From contig CM024183.1 in the NCBI GenBank assembly GCA_013433145.1, forward strand, positions 2,694,501 to 2,758,500: 64,000 nucleotides of DNA, read 5' to 3'. This stretch comes from Ascaris suum (lineage: Eukaryota > Nematoda > Chromadorea > Rhabditida > Ascarididae). Both the position numbers and the translations under genes were made by a program. A model generated the notes under the pieces. The model did not search any database and had not been told where the DNA came from. It saw nothing but the letters and a program-made list of their open reading frames with translations. This document shows, piece after piece, positions 52,041 to 63,705 of this stretch; the first letter of the stretch is position 1, and every line of letters begins with the position of its first letter.

Positions 52041-52110
52041 TTGCTGTTGGGATTGAACTCCGATATTTTGAACAACGTATAAGCGATCTACTAAATCGGC
52101 CTCTTGTCTC
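52041..52110 (-). pseudogene. tRNA-like remnant (possible tRNA pseudogene or SINE head)
   Basis: On the minus strand, GGCCGATTTAGTAGATCGCT resembles a D-arm/A-box and GGAGTTCAATCCC resembles a T-arm/B-box. They are separated by about 20 bases, shorter than in a normal tRNA. The acceptor stem and anticodon stem do not pair, so it is not a working tRNA. Confidence 0.3.
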
Positions 52111-52513
52111 ACTATGCAACAATACTATTTATATGAGGCAACGAGAGCTGCACGAGTGAATATAAAGGCTGTCAACTTTTATGGATTGATTTTTTTGTGT
52201 GGTCTCTCGAATACGAATGGACGGCATATCGAATGTCTCAATCGCATCATAGTTTAAGGTGTCCTTGATCGAACTCGCATTGTTGATGAACACATATACA
52301 CTCAAGTGCACTTCCCGATGGAGAATGATTTGGTGATTGTATGGCTTGAGATTGGCTTGCTTATTTCATGTATCACTGATTGCTTTTATAGATTTATTGC
52401 TGTCATCTTATTTACTTTACTTTTGACGTTTTATAGTAACAGACATGAAGCTTAAGTTGTACATGTGCAGCCATACATTCTTTTCCACTCTTCCACGCCC
52501 AAAACGAGCTGGA

Positions 52514-52537
52514 GGGGGGGGGGAGGTGGGGGAGGGG
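52514..52537 (+). repeat. G10 tract with flanking G blocks
   Basis: Ten G residues, then AGG, TGGGGG and AGGGG: a four-block quadruplex pattern. Confidence 0.9.
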
Positions 52538-53095
52538 TCAATCTGGTAGAAATACTCACATGGGAATAAAAAACATGCAAGGGATTGAAAAGTGAAATAA
52601 GGTTAATAATGCAGAAATTGCAAGATCGATTCCGATGCATTAAAAAACAAGAGTAGTAAGTTGTGATGTCAATGTTTACTCAAGTCAGCGAGTTTTTTCA
52701 CGTGGTGAGTCGAAGTTGCTTCGAAGGAGGAAATGTAACATTGGAGGCCGGCCTTAAATTAACCTGAAATAGAGGGGAAGAGAAGGGGAGATGCATGTGC
52801 GCAGCTGAAATCGTTGACGTACAAAAGGGGAACGATTTCAAAATATTACCGTTCTTCCCCTATCTTCTGGTTCCATTTGGGAAGAAGTCTTTTCCAAACT
52901 TTTATTAGATTTGCTCATAAACTTATGCACTTTTTAGTGAAAATTTGTATTTCTAAGTATTTTAATATTTCTTCTCTCGCGAGGAGACTCCTATTCCTAT
53001 ATATCTATGGTTGGACATCAAGGTCTCAGTCTTGCTTCTGCAGGCTTATACAGACGAAATTTTCTCTTGACTCGTGAGGGGGAAGAGAAGGAGGT

Positions 53096-53106
53096 GGGGG
53101 GGGGGG
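53096..53106 (+). repeat. G11 tract
   Basis: Eleven G residues after GAAGGAGGT, on the plus strand like its neighbours. Confidence 0.9.
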
Positions 53107-54225
53107 ATGAATGGGATTGATAATCATGCAGAATACTTTATACATATTGCCGTGAACATAGAATAAAATGATGTATCGCCGAACAATATAATTTCTTTGC
53201 AACAATCGACAACTCATTCTCCATGATGAGATTGGTGATCTTCGATCTTCGCTTTCATGAGGGCTATTCTCGCGAAGCATATTTGGTTGTTCGTGGTTTT
53301 TCTCAGTAGATTGCCCCACGTGAATGCTTATCAGCTGTTATCACGAACACTTGTTGACGTAGTGATAAAGTGTGCTTCTTGCGACGTGCTCTTTATGCCA
53401 GCCGCATTTTTTATGATTGCATTCTGATGGCCGATATCGCATTTGCATAGCATTCAGTGCACCTCTGTGTTTTTTAACACTGCTACCAACCGTTTCGATG
53501 AACCGTTACGCTGTGGTGCACTCGGGCTTCGTAGAGCATATATGCAGTTTTATGGAGGTGGCGGGCTGATGGAGGATAGGAGGCTGGAGGTGGAAAGCGA
53601 AGGGCGGATAGGAATAAGATGAAAAAAATGCCGCTTGTGATTGATGTGGATGCCGGAATTGTTTGTATATCACAGATAGGACGGGCCGTCGACAGTACTG
53701 TCGAGTGTACTATGTTCTAAAAATTTATTACGGTCTTAGTAAAGTAAGTAAGCATAAAAAGTAAGTATATATTAGTTTTTTATTTGTTAAATGCCGGATT
53801 GATTAAATATAAACCATCGAGGAATTACGTTTTAAAGTTTATTTCGAATAAAGAGGCAATCGGCTGACTGAAACCATTCACTGCGATTGAACCGTCTGCG
53901 TTTTTTCTCTTCACGCATATTGTTTCAGCGATTGCATCGAGGAAGTTTTTTGCTTTCTCTCTCCTCATCTAAATTTTACCCAACATCTCATAGTATGACT
54001 TACCGTAAATGAATGTTATCTATGATATCATGGTGATTGTTTCCCAGAAGTTGGGAATTTTCTAGCTTTGAGACAAGTTATAAGCTTTGGAACAAGCTTT
54101 TCAAACGCTTGCCTATAAAATATATCTCTTCTCTCCCTCCCTCCTCCTCCATCATCTCCCCGCCTCTCTCAATTTCTACTATACGATCGTGTTTCATATA
54201 GTGGTTTCCACTTTATTTATTGTCG

Positions 54226-54250
54226 GAAGGGGGAGGGGAGGGGTGGGGGT
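54226..54250 (+). repeat. Strong G-quadruplex motif
   Basis: The order is GGGGG-A-GGGG-A-GGGG-T-GGGGG, four G blocks with one-base loops. Confidence 0.85.
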
Positions 54251-56099
54251 TTTAGAATTTAAGCAATGGAGAGATGCTAATTGCTATTCGGTGTTAAACC
54301 AACTTGGTTGTGGTTGTAGGTTTCCGGTTGCGGGCGAATGCACATTGATCACATTTTGCACATCGATCGCACTCCAGAGGGCTCTCTCAAGAAAGAGCAT
54401 AAATGACACCGTTGCTGCACATAAAGTGTTTTAAAATGCAAGTGAGGCCTCTATAATAAGGGGTTAATGCTGTGATTAGATTATAAGACTCTATGCTTGT
54501 TTCCTCTTCAGTGTGCTTTAAGGTGATGTCATTCTTGAGGAGCTAATTTAATGCTGTATTTTAATATATTGCAGTAATGAATTTTTATATGCAACGGTTT
54601 TATTCCCTAATCTGCATTCGTTCCAAAAAGTTTCTTCCTCTAGCACATATTATTTTCCAGATCTAGCTTCGTCTCTTCATGTGTTTAGTTCCTCTCTTAT
54701 AAAAAGAAATGTCTTTTATGTTTTTCAGTAATATTTATGTTTTAATGTGTCGTTGTGGCGCAATAGTCATTCACATCGAGCGTGCTTGTTGACTGGAGTC
54801 TTATTTATCGTTGCTTTATGAGTAATAGATAGGTAGATAGAGATAAGGGCATTGCGCACTGCGGGATTGTTTACTTCTGATTTAATGCTCACAGTGTGGA
54901 GAGACGGCCATCACTAATGCTCTCATTTTGTGCTTTTTGCAAATTCAGCTATCGTCATATCTCTTAAAGACGCCCTGATCGTAGTGATGGAATCAATCGA
55001 ACATTTCCTTATTCATGAAATTTTATAATTAGGATTTGATGAAGTTATTCGTTGGCTTTTCAGTGATGCGATGAATGCCAGACAAAATTTGCATGAGCTT
55101 GAAGGCTAGGCAGATTTTCTATTGCATCAAACAAGAAAATATCAGGACATACGCGTATATCTTTTATGAGAGTCGCAGTGAATGAAAAGGTGTGGGTTTT
55201 TCTTCTTGACACAGCTACCTAGCATTTTTTTTAGCTCTGATTGGATGATTTGTCGGATGATGCTTTGATCAGTTAATTGATGATGAGCTTAAATTCGTAG
55301 GTGTTGCCGCTGCGGAGACGCATGCAAATAGGTGAGCTCCCTCGTTTAATGTGCGGGCATATGAGCAGGGAATATTGCCGAAGGTGGGGTTCACTTAGAG
55401 TTGGTGAAGGGAACTTACTTATTGGCCTATCGAGCATTTCAGAACAAAGCGAGAGAAGGTAGTTGCACTCCTTTGTTTATTGAAGGTGGGAGACGACTTA
55501 AGCAGGTGGAAAATATTGAATTTTATTACGAAGTTTCAAGTTTATGCGTTAGTTCAGAAGCCTAATCTTTGGACAGGAAGTGTTCCAAAATGCGGCTTCC
55601 CCTCACCTCGATGTTCCAGTATGTCCATTAGGACCGCTGACCAAAAGTTTTGCAGCGATCGCTCAAAAACACGTTATTTCATTGACCGAAATACTTTCTT
55701 CATGAGTGTTGATCACTAATTTGCTGCAGTAACGCTGTCGTTTCAGTTGTATTGGTGTAGCGTATATCTGTAATAAAGCCGGAAAAACCTCGAAGTTGAT
55801 TACCATTTGAAAGTTGTTTGGAGATTAAAAGAGGATAATAAAAATATGTTGTTAATCAATAAAACAGGATTGAATTGGAATTTATTTTCGTACTAAAGGT
55901 TTAACTTTTATGCGATCGCAACAACTTTGATTAGAATTGCAGGAAATTGTGGGGACATAAAAACATTGGATAAGCAGTGTTGGTGCAATTTATTAACGTT
56001 GTGCTGCTTGCAGCTTATTAGCAAGTGGAATGTCCTTTAATTTACATATTTTAATTTCAAAAATTATAAAATGATGTAGTTCAAGTGCTCGATGATGAA

Positions 56100-56440
56100 G
56101 TGAGGTGAGGAGAAGATCCAGTTGAGTGGCTTCTCAGTGAAGAAATGTTTGTTGTAGCATTTATTGGATGTTTTCCACGCAGGTGGCAATGTCGAGCACG
56201 AATTGTGTTGTTGGCAGTCGAGGGCATAGGCGGTGCAGTGACCGTCGATAGGGTTCGGCGGCGACGCTGTGCAGCAGCATTCTCGTCTAGTGGTTTGCGC
56301 GTCGCGGTCGCTTTCACAGTGGTGTTTCACCGTTGCCTCACGCATCGACGTCGAATGTTTTTTTCGATCCACCAGACTGCCGTTGTGTGGGACATGAGTT
56401 GTGGCTCTCACTGATTCGCTTTCTGCCACGTTTATGCCTT
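56100..56440. other. GC-rich island with open frames on both strands
   Basis: About 340 bp of CpG-containing, GC-rich sequence stay open in several frames at once. Plus: a frame after a TTTTCCACGCAG acceptor ending at 56180 (WQCRARIVLLAVEGIGG...). Minus: a 121-codon frame, 56429-56064, rich in H, C and T, and a shorter frame that would follow a CGTGGCAG acceptor and reach a GTGAGG donor (KRISESHNSCPTQRQ). High GC alone lowers stop frequency, so I cannot choose a strand or be sure it is coding. It may be an exon of an unseen gene, a CpG-rich regulatory element or an inserted repeat. Confidence 0.35.
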
Positions 56441-58022
56441 TAGGATGCTTCCTTATATCCCCCTACTGCCTCGCATCCTATTTTGCCCCCTTCTGCTTAT
56501 TCAGGACGATCTGCGAGTGCTGCGTTCTGCTGTTGATTTTTGAATTTTGAGGGGAAACCATCAAATTTTAAAGTATTGTTTAACAACCTATGAGTACTTA
56601 TATAATTGAATTGTTTCCGCCCTTCATTGCCTACCAAATATAATAATTATAGTGTTTTACTAGTCGCATTCACGTTCGATGCTCTAGATTTTTATTATAC
56701 AACGACATTTTTTTGCACTTACTCAATATACCCCGATCTTGGACTTTTGGATTTTTTCGTACCAATATGCCACGCCTAAGGATTGCTTATATATTGCTTA
56801 CTATATCTAGCTGTTTCAAATTTATAGCCCATGGGGCAGTTTTGGATTTCATCATGTTGAATTGCTTGTTCGACAATACGTTCATTCCATCTCATTACTT
56901 TTTCAATTTATCGCATCTGATTTCGCTGAATTGCACTCATGTTCACTTTTTTCATCGATTAGCAGAGATTTTGTTTCGGAAAGCTGTTAGACGTTTATGA
57001 AAGCAATTACTGCTAAAATTGATTGCAATTGTTTGCAGTGAATTTTATTGGTTTGTCTGGACGATTATCGAATTGATCAGTTCATAAAGTGAACCTAATA
57101 ATATCTAAGAATTTAGCTTTTGGCAATTCTTTGGTTTTTTTCTTCCATTTTTTATGAATTTTAGAAGAGGAAAAACAACCCGGAGTTGGTTGTATTTGTG
57201 CTCTAACGTATGAGCGTCTTCAAGACGATCAATTGAATCGTATTTCGCAACCATAAGAGATGGAAATATATCGTTTGTTTTTACTATAATTTAATATTAT
57301 TGTACTGAATAACAGTACTATTGATTAATTATATTCCTATATTATTCTGCTCAGTTGTTCTTAAATGACGAACAACTAGTTTATTCATCACAGCAGACTT
57401 CTATATACGTCCGTTTATTGCGACTTTTGTTTTCATCAATCGCCTCGCTGAGCATTTTTTTGTGGTGAGGACTTATGCACTGAAATCGAAAGGCTTTCGA
57501 ATCGCTATCGCCGTTCTTGTTCGATGTTTTTATTTACAAAGTCGCATCACCTATCGCTCTAACCTCTCTAACTTTCCCATTGCTCCCTCTCCCTCAACCT
57601 TCATCCACCCACCACCACTACCCACTTTCATTCATCCCGACAAATCAGGTCAACCCCATGATTACATTGGGAAAACCTTTACACATTCTCAGAGTCAGAC
57701 CAAGTAGAGAGAAGTTGATGAAAAGTTACAAAGCATTCGAAATCCTAACTCCCCAACCACACTCTCTATTCCAGTGCCAAGAAGCTTGATGTGTTTCTTT
57801 GGGAAAGAAAAAGATTGTTTGAGATTTTACGAGCTATTTGTCTTCATCGGATATTCCCATGGGTATTTGCGACCGACATTTGGGTAAGTAAAGTTGGTTG
57901 GGCTGTTGTCATTGTTTGAGTTGAAAACGTGCAGAATTGATTCCCTATTTGTTGTGCACGATGAGTTGGTCATCCAGTGTGTTCAGTCGTTTCCATACCT
58001 GTTTGAGCTTCAGTATGAAAAG
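56441..58022. other. No supportable gene
   Basis: Mixed AT-rich sequence with short frames. Plus frames at 56713-57000 and 57462-57789 lack splice or family support. Confidence 0.45.
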
Positions 58023-58124
58023 CTACAACGAGCTCTCATCACTGACATCCCGCAATGCTCCGCTCACTTCATCGAATTTTAAATTTATCGCTTGACGTTC
58101 TTTGACTACAATTTTCACTTGTAA
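58023..58124 (-). CDS. Candidate terminal exon, charged C-terminus; unassigned
   Basis: A good minus-strand acceptor (GTTGCTTTATTACAG) opens 34 codons ending in TAG. The peptide starts LQVKIVVKERQAINLKF and ends DEVSGALRDVSDESSL, an alternating charged pattern that reads as protein. The exon would start at phase 0. No clear upstream partner was found on the minus strand up to 64 kb, and no AATAAA is evident downstream. Confidence 0.28.
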   Translation of the reverse strand, partial: LQVKIVVKERQAINLKFDEVSGALRDVSDESSL

Positions 58125-58980
58125 CTGTAATAAAGCAACGAAGCGATGAGATGGTAGGTGATGATGAAAAAGGGAGAGGAATCCCTCCCCCCAACTAATA
58201 TTGAATGGCAAGGAACGTTAGGCCTCCTCGTCCCTGTGCGCAAAGAACAAGTTAAAATTGTGCAGGATGTGTTTTAAGCTTGTGTTATTAACATCTGTTG
58301 TGCTTTGAAGTGATAAAGGTGAAGGTGGATGATAAGAGGGTGATAAGGAAGCGAATCGTCTTGGCGACGGGAGAGGAGAGCGATTTGATGCGAGATGATA
58401 GCTTATCCGAGCATTAAGCAGTATATATCATAAGGCGTTATTTTGAGTATGAAACGAGGCTTCAAAATGAATTTACGCGGGGAAAGTCTTCTTTTAAAAA
58501 TTATTCTCAGTGCAAGTAATGACATTCGATATTTAAGTCTAAATTTTTCTTTTTCGGTGCAAAAGCTTTGAAAAAAATATTTTCAGATGATTTTGACCGT
58601 CTTATTTATTGAATTTATGCGAAAATTTTCGGTATTTATTGAGAGATTTTCAATTTCATTTTAAGTAACACTGTTTCTTTCATGTCTTTTATTGAGTCGA
58701 TTAGAGGAATTGCTCTATCTGGAGAGCGCAATAGGGCTTTCACCTAATGAGAAAACGGACGATTTAAGGGGAAAATGTGTGAGATAATAATTAGGTGTTT
58801 TATTCGACATTTCGACAGAGGGCTTTCATTAAGAGTAACATCTGACGGGATTCGTGTTGCATATTGTTGCTGATGATGGCAGTTTATGAAATAAAAAGAT
58901 TACTCCTAACGTGGTGTATTCGTTCTTAACGTAATATTCACATCTTTTTGAATTATCGTATGTCCCACTTCCCTCCCCCT

Positions 58981-58994
58981 CCCCCCCCCCCCCC
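58981..58994 (-). repeat. C14 tract (G14 on minus strand)
   Basis: Fourteen C residues preceded by CCCTCCCCCT. This is the only tract of the 46-63 kb series with G on the minus strand. Confidence 0.95.
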
Positions 58995-59762
58995 TCCGTT
59001 TCACCTCGCTAGTATTAAATTGGGGCTTCCATTTGCACATGCAAATTTAAAGCCTTCGTTTTGTTGGCTTTGATGGTTATGATTGATTGGGAAACCTTCT
59101 GAATGGAGATCCGAGTTGCCCATGATTGCGGTAACAGAACGACATTGTAAGGACCGCCTAGATCCTATCTTCAGAACACTGTACCGTTTGCACTGTCAGG
59201 AGCCTATGCGATTATCGTCTCGTAGAGCGTCTTTTCTGAAATGTTGCTAAGAGTCACTCGTCCGGTCCATTGTTCACTAATGATGCACCATCCTCAGCAA
59301 AATTAACGTGGAAATCGCTGTCCCATCTTCGATTGTACAGTATCAGAGGGTTGTTCTATTTGCCAGTTATACACATTCGGTGAGCCATTTGCATATGATA
59401 AAAAATCGTGAAGCAGTCATTTTATCGCTCAATAGATTTTTTCAAACACTCCAAAAAACCATTTAGAAATCGTGGAGAAAGGTTAGCGGCATGTAATGAT
59501 TGTATAGCCGCTAAAGATGATTGATGGATCGTTGAATCCTTGTGAGGGTTCTCACCCACTTTGGGAATAGAAGAGGAAGGTGACGGTATTCTCATATCTT
59601 ATTTTTGATTTAATCGTGTATCTGAGTACATAGACAATAGGTCTGTATGGAATTGAGTTTGAAACAAATATGAATGGAGTTGAAGATGCACATTGATTTA
59701 TGAGGCTATGATGTTTTTAGGTGAATGCCTGAAAAGCATCTTGACTGTACAAATCTTTAGGA

Positions 59763-59778
59763 GGGGGGGGGGGGGGGG
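59763..59778 (+). repeat. G16 tract
   Basis: Sixteen G residues, followed by AGGGG. Confidence 0.95.
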
Positions 59779-60530
59779 AGGGGAGAGATTTGTTTTGAAC
59801 AAAAGACGAGTGTTCGAGAAAGCTTCTTTCTGTAAAACTTATTTAGAAGCGGTTTAAATTCTCTAACAGATACAATATACCTCAGTAACTCGTTGACGTG
59901 TGTCTTACTTGTATATTATTGAACTCCATTTATAAGATTTGAACTCTTAGCTGTTCCAATTCTTAACAAGTCTGCAAACATTTCGGAGATATATACGCAT
60001 TATGAGAATGGGATTGTAGTCAGGATTTCATGTTTATTTTTTTAAGTCCTATCTATTTGAACTTTTCGGTAAGAATATCGGCCGTAAAAGAGTGCTCAAT
60101 TGTATTTTATAAAATTGAAAGAGAAAAAGGTGCTCTGAGTTTAATTTTGCAACAGATCGAAGTTTTGAGACTTGCTTACTAGTATAAAAGAGCGCCTGAA
60201 GATTTAATTTAGTGTGCATTGAGTGTCGTATTTGCTATACGCAAATGCATCGACGAGGATAGCCTAAACGGCACTTTTTATGCAGTGTTTTGTTGATGAG
60301 TGTCGATGACCTCACTCAAAAACTGGATTCAGCGTCAGTGGTATATTGCTGAATTGGGCACGTTGCCTATTCACCGATCGTGACCTGAGCGTATGCCACA
60401 TTGTTGTGTAGTTATCGTTGCCTTCCGTTTTCATCTTCTTTCATCGATTATCAAAATCCAAGTATATTACAAATCAAAGAGGCGATTGCTCTATTTGCGC
60501 GCATGACTTATTTTTGGTTTCGCTTATCAG

Positions 60531-60595
60531 ATATTTGGAATCGAACTCATGCCTGATAGGCCGTCTGAGGACAGTCAGCGATCCAAACTTGGAGT
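60531..60595 (-). pseudogene. tRNA-like remnant
   Basis: The minus strand has GGATCGCTGACTG, then 25-28 bases with a small CTGA/TCAG hairpin, then GAGTTCGATTCCAA, a good B-box match. The T stem and acceptor stem do not pair. It shares GATCGCT...GAGTTC(G/A)AT(T/C)CCAA with the remnant at 52.0 kb, so both may come from one tRNA-derived repeat family. Confidence 0.3.
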
Positions 60596-61538
60596 AGGTA
60601 AGAGGGGACAGATGAGGCGGGTAGAGTCGCCTCAGGTTTTGCTGAAGAATTCGCTGTCGAAAATCGTAGAAATGGGTTTTACCTTGATGGCATGATAGTG
60701 ATGCTTAATGGCTTTAGCTGAATGTTGTTGAAGAATTTCTGTCCATTCGTCGGTCGCCTTTATCTGTGTAAATGGGCCGCAACACTGCGTTCAACGTAGA
60801 TAGCAGACTAATCGATGAGAGTTGTGTTTCTTAGACAGAACCAGTTGCTAGCAGTTTTTTTTGATGTGGTTCAAAATTCGAATCTCTAGATCCCCCCTTC
60901 CCCATTCTTCGAGATAAAAGAAAATGGGAAGGGGAATTTCTTCTTCTAAATGAAATTGGGGAAATCATTTTCATGGTTTTTTTTGGTGGTAATATCGAGC
61001 AAATAACGTCTATAGCTCATTCGATGCGGCTTCCGTATATTTTTTTATTTTTGCATCTGTGTCTTTGTTTTACAGTTTTGTTCTATATCCATTATATGTT
61101 TACTTTTGATCCTCTCCCCTCAACAGTCCACCTATAACGGGTATCCTGGATAAATTTTTTCATCGGGCTAGAGTTGATTGAACTCATTGCTGTAATCTTT
61201 TTCGCTTATCGCTTATAAACCATATATTCATTCAGCCAAATCTTCAAAAAATCCCTATCGTTGGCCTAAGCGTCCACTCGAGTCGAATATATTTCATTGG
61301 CGTATTTTAGGGTATCCGGGTGTGTCCACTTAATCAGCTGATAGAAGGGTCGGCGAAATTCTAGTGATCTCTAATGGAAATTTACTGGACATATATTTTT
61401 CATTTTTATGCTAATCATTATCTTTGTTTTTGAAAAGGAATCTTTTGTTCTTAATTTTGGCACATACAGTATTCTCTCTAGGTTGTGAAAGAAATAACAG
61501 TTGAATTATATTGGCGCCTTACTAAAAAATTAAACTGT

Positions 61539-61626
61539 GGTTGTCCGTTCTATGGGTTCGCTATTTTCGGTTGTCCATTTGTGGGTTCGCTATTTTCGGT
61601 TGTCCATTTGTGGGTTCGCTATTTTC
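61539..61626. repeat. 29-30-bp tandem repeat, 3 copies
   Basis: The unit GGTTGTCCATTTGTGGGTTC plus GCTATTTTC occurs at 61539-61568 (slightly diverged, 30 bp), 61569-61597 and 61598-61626 (identical). Confidence 0.95.
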
Positions 61627-61898
61627 GCATAATGCTTCGTTGAATTTTTTTTAGAAAGTTTCACTTGGATGTATATGCATCACGTTCTAAGGATCAGTGA
61701 TTTGCATTTCCGGTTTACTACGTTTGAAGGTAGTGATAATAGCGAAAATCGCTTCAATAATGTGAGCCATCGAAAAGGTTGGAGCACACGTGAGCATCCA
61801 CCACATCACGTCTGTTGAGTGGCATCAAGGGTGAAATATTGGCATGTGGCCACCGGCTGGCTGCTTAGGCGGCAAATACGTTCGGCGCGTTAAACACC

Positions 61899-62119
61899 TC
61901 ATTTCATCGTAGAGCACCTCGTCGATGCGTTCAACGCATCTCGCTGTGCTAGTAGTGAGTCTGGCTCAAATGTTGAGTGCGATAGCAAAACGTCGCAAAC
62001 CTTTGCCAACTTGGCTAGCTCTGCAAGCATAGAGATCTGCACCGTACCGATCGACTGTTTTAGTGTGGAGGATTCACTTTCCTGGCATAATTGTTCCACC
62101 AGCTATTTTATTATTTAAC
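61899..62119. other. Coding-like segment, strand ambiguous
   Basis: The minus frame (61899-62099, to a TGA) reads as a helical protein (QISMLAELAKLAKVCDVLL). The plus frame from a possible CATCGTAG acceptor to the TAA at 62117-62119 reads as Ser/Cys/Asp-rich (CASSESGSNVECDSK, then IEICTVPIDCFSVED). Mirror-image frames on opposite strands often look alike, so only one, or neither, is real. No family is recognised on either strand, and no polyadenylation signal is clear. Confidence 0.25.
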
Positions 62120-62606
62120 TCGTTTTGGATATCACCTATATCATTCGCGTTTATCACTTCAATTTATTATGTGCATGTGCCTTTGCATACGTGCATGTTT
62201 CTTTTTCTGAAGTGTGTCTGCACACGTCTTTTTTTTTTCTCGTATCGTGCTGATCGACTGTATTTGCAACATATGCGGGTTGCTATTCCTTTATAATCAT
62301 TTACTGCCTTCCTTATCGTGTTTATTATCCATCGTGTTCTGCGTTTTTTCTTCTCTTCCTCTCTCCCTCCCTCTTTTTCTTCTTCTTTCTGTGATGATTT
62401 CTATCTTCTTTGTTATATTTTTTCTTTTGATTAAGTGCGTTTTATTGTGCGTTTTTTTCTTTTTCTTTTTGTTATGCGGTATTGATCAAGGTTGCTGACT
62501 TCTGCCGCTGTGGATACCCTCATTGTTGATTTCTTGGAAAAATTGTCTCGGAGAGTTGATACGATCGTGATATCTTAGCTCTTTCATATGGTTGATTGGT
62601 TGAATA

Positions 62607-62620
62607 GGGGGGGGGGGGGG
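62607..62620 (+). repeat. G14 tract
   Basis: Fourteen G residues followed by AGGGAGGG. Confidence 0.95.
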
Positions 62621-63636
62621 AGGGAGGGATAGGTGGGAAGCGGGAAGAAGGCTAATATAAGAGAAGCACATATCGGCGTTGATGGCGTTTGTGATTCTGT
62701 GCCAATGGATGTTACATCAATGTGGTTGCGGTGTTGATTTTTCCATTGTTAACCCTTCGACGCGTAAATATGCCTTAATCGTCGCAATCTTTTAGGAGAG
62801 TCGAAAATCTTCATTCGTACTATTAATTTCGAATTACATAAATAGTACATGTGCTATATGAATTTACAGAGAGTGAATTAGAGAGGTGGGGAGGGGGGTG
62901 GGGGTTGTCTTAGAAATTAAATGGTATCATAGAGGAGATGGTGAGAAAATTCGGGCTAAGAGATGTGTTCTCGTTTCACGATCATGTTCGTTTTTTCTTG
63001 CTGATGTGTGCCTCGTTTGCACCATTTCAGCGACGCCAATAATGATGCATAGTGACATTTCACTTGCATATGGCAGTGTATCGTTTTGCATTGCTCTAAG
63101 AACGAGACGCACAGCGCAAGTTTCTTGGTGATCTTGTTCTATAGGGATTGGCTGCTACTAACGGAACGGATGCTCCATGGTGCCGTTTCTTTAGCACTAA
63201 GGTTTTGAGGGAAATACTCGATCTTTCGTCACAATGAGGTTGAAAAAAATTACCCGTTTTCACGCGCTTTCTTTAATGTGCTCTCATTGCGAACTATCAG
63301 AATTTCGTTGAAAAAACAATGCCGCTTATGCTGAAATCTTGAAATATTTGTAACCGAAGCGGGAATGACGATTGTTCCGGGTGGACTAGTCTACGCTGAA
63401 GTGAATAATAACGGATGAGAAGAGAGAGCACACGGGTCAAACATTTCGCACTTCAGTCGACTTTTTCTCGTTTAATTTTTTCTTTTTTTTTTCTTGCAAA
63501 CTCCTCTGGAATTTCGCTGTCAGTAAACATTTGTTGGCCTTGTTTCTAGCGTTTGCTTCGTTTATGTTGCACTGCGTAGAGAAAACATATGTATGTGCAT
63601 GTCTACTTAAATGTGTACTACATATGCAAATTATAC

Positions 63637-63638
<2 letters not shown>

Positions 63639-63701
<63 letters not shown>
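63639..63701. repeat. (TA)n microsatellite, ~31 repeats
   Basis: A clean TA array of about 63 bp flanked by related ATAC/GTAC sequence. Confidence 0.95.

Positions 63702-63705
<4 letters not shown>

Larger units (their letters stand above)
44813..56099. other. 11 kb without a supportable gene; repeat-rich
   Basis: This stretch contains a 22-bp direct repeat in GC-rich sequence (45.65-45.87 kb), a short tandem array (46.93-47.02 kb), G tracts, and frames open on both strands at 47.2-47.5 kb. None gives a recognisable protein. The 158-codon plus frame at 45308-45784 is half AT-rich hydrophobic text and half GC-rich repeat, so I do not call it a gene. Confidence 0.5.
58125..61898. other. No supportable gene
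   Basis: No frame of note. Holds a C14 tract (58981-58994), a G16 tract (59763-59778), a tRNA-like remnant and a 29-bp tandem repeat. Confidence 0.5.

Noticed and set aside
62990..63125. GPCR helix-2-like text (LADVCLVCTISATP) on the plus strand
   Set aside because: Short, no second helix in phase nearby, and a TTTCAG acceptor falls inside the supposed helix.
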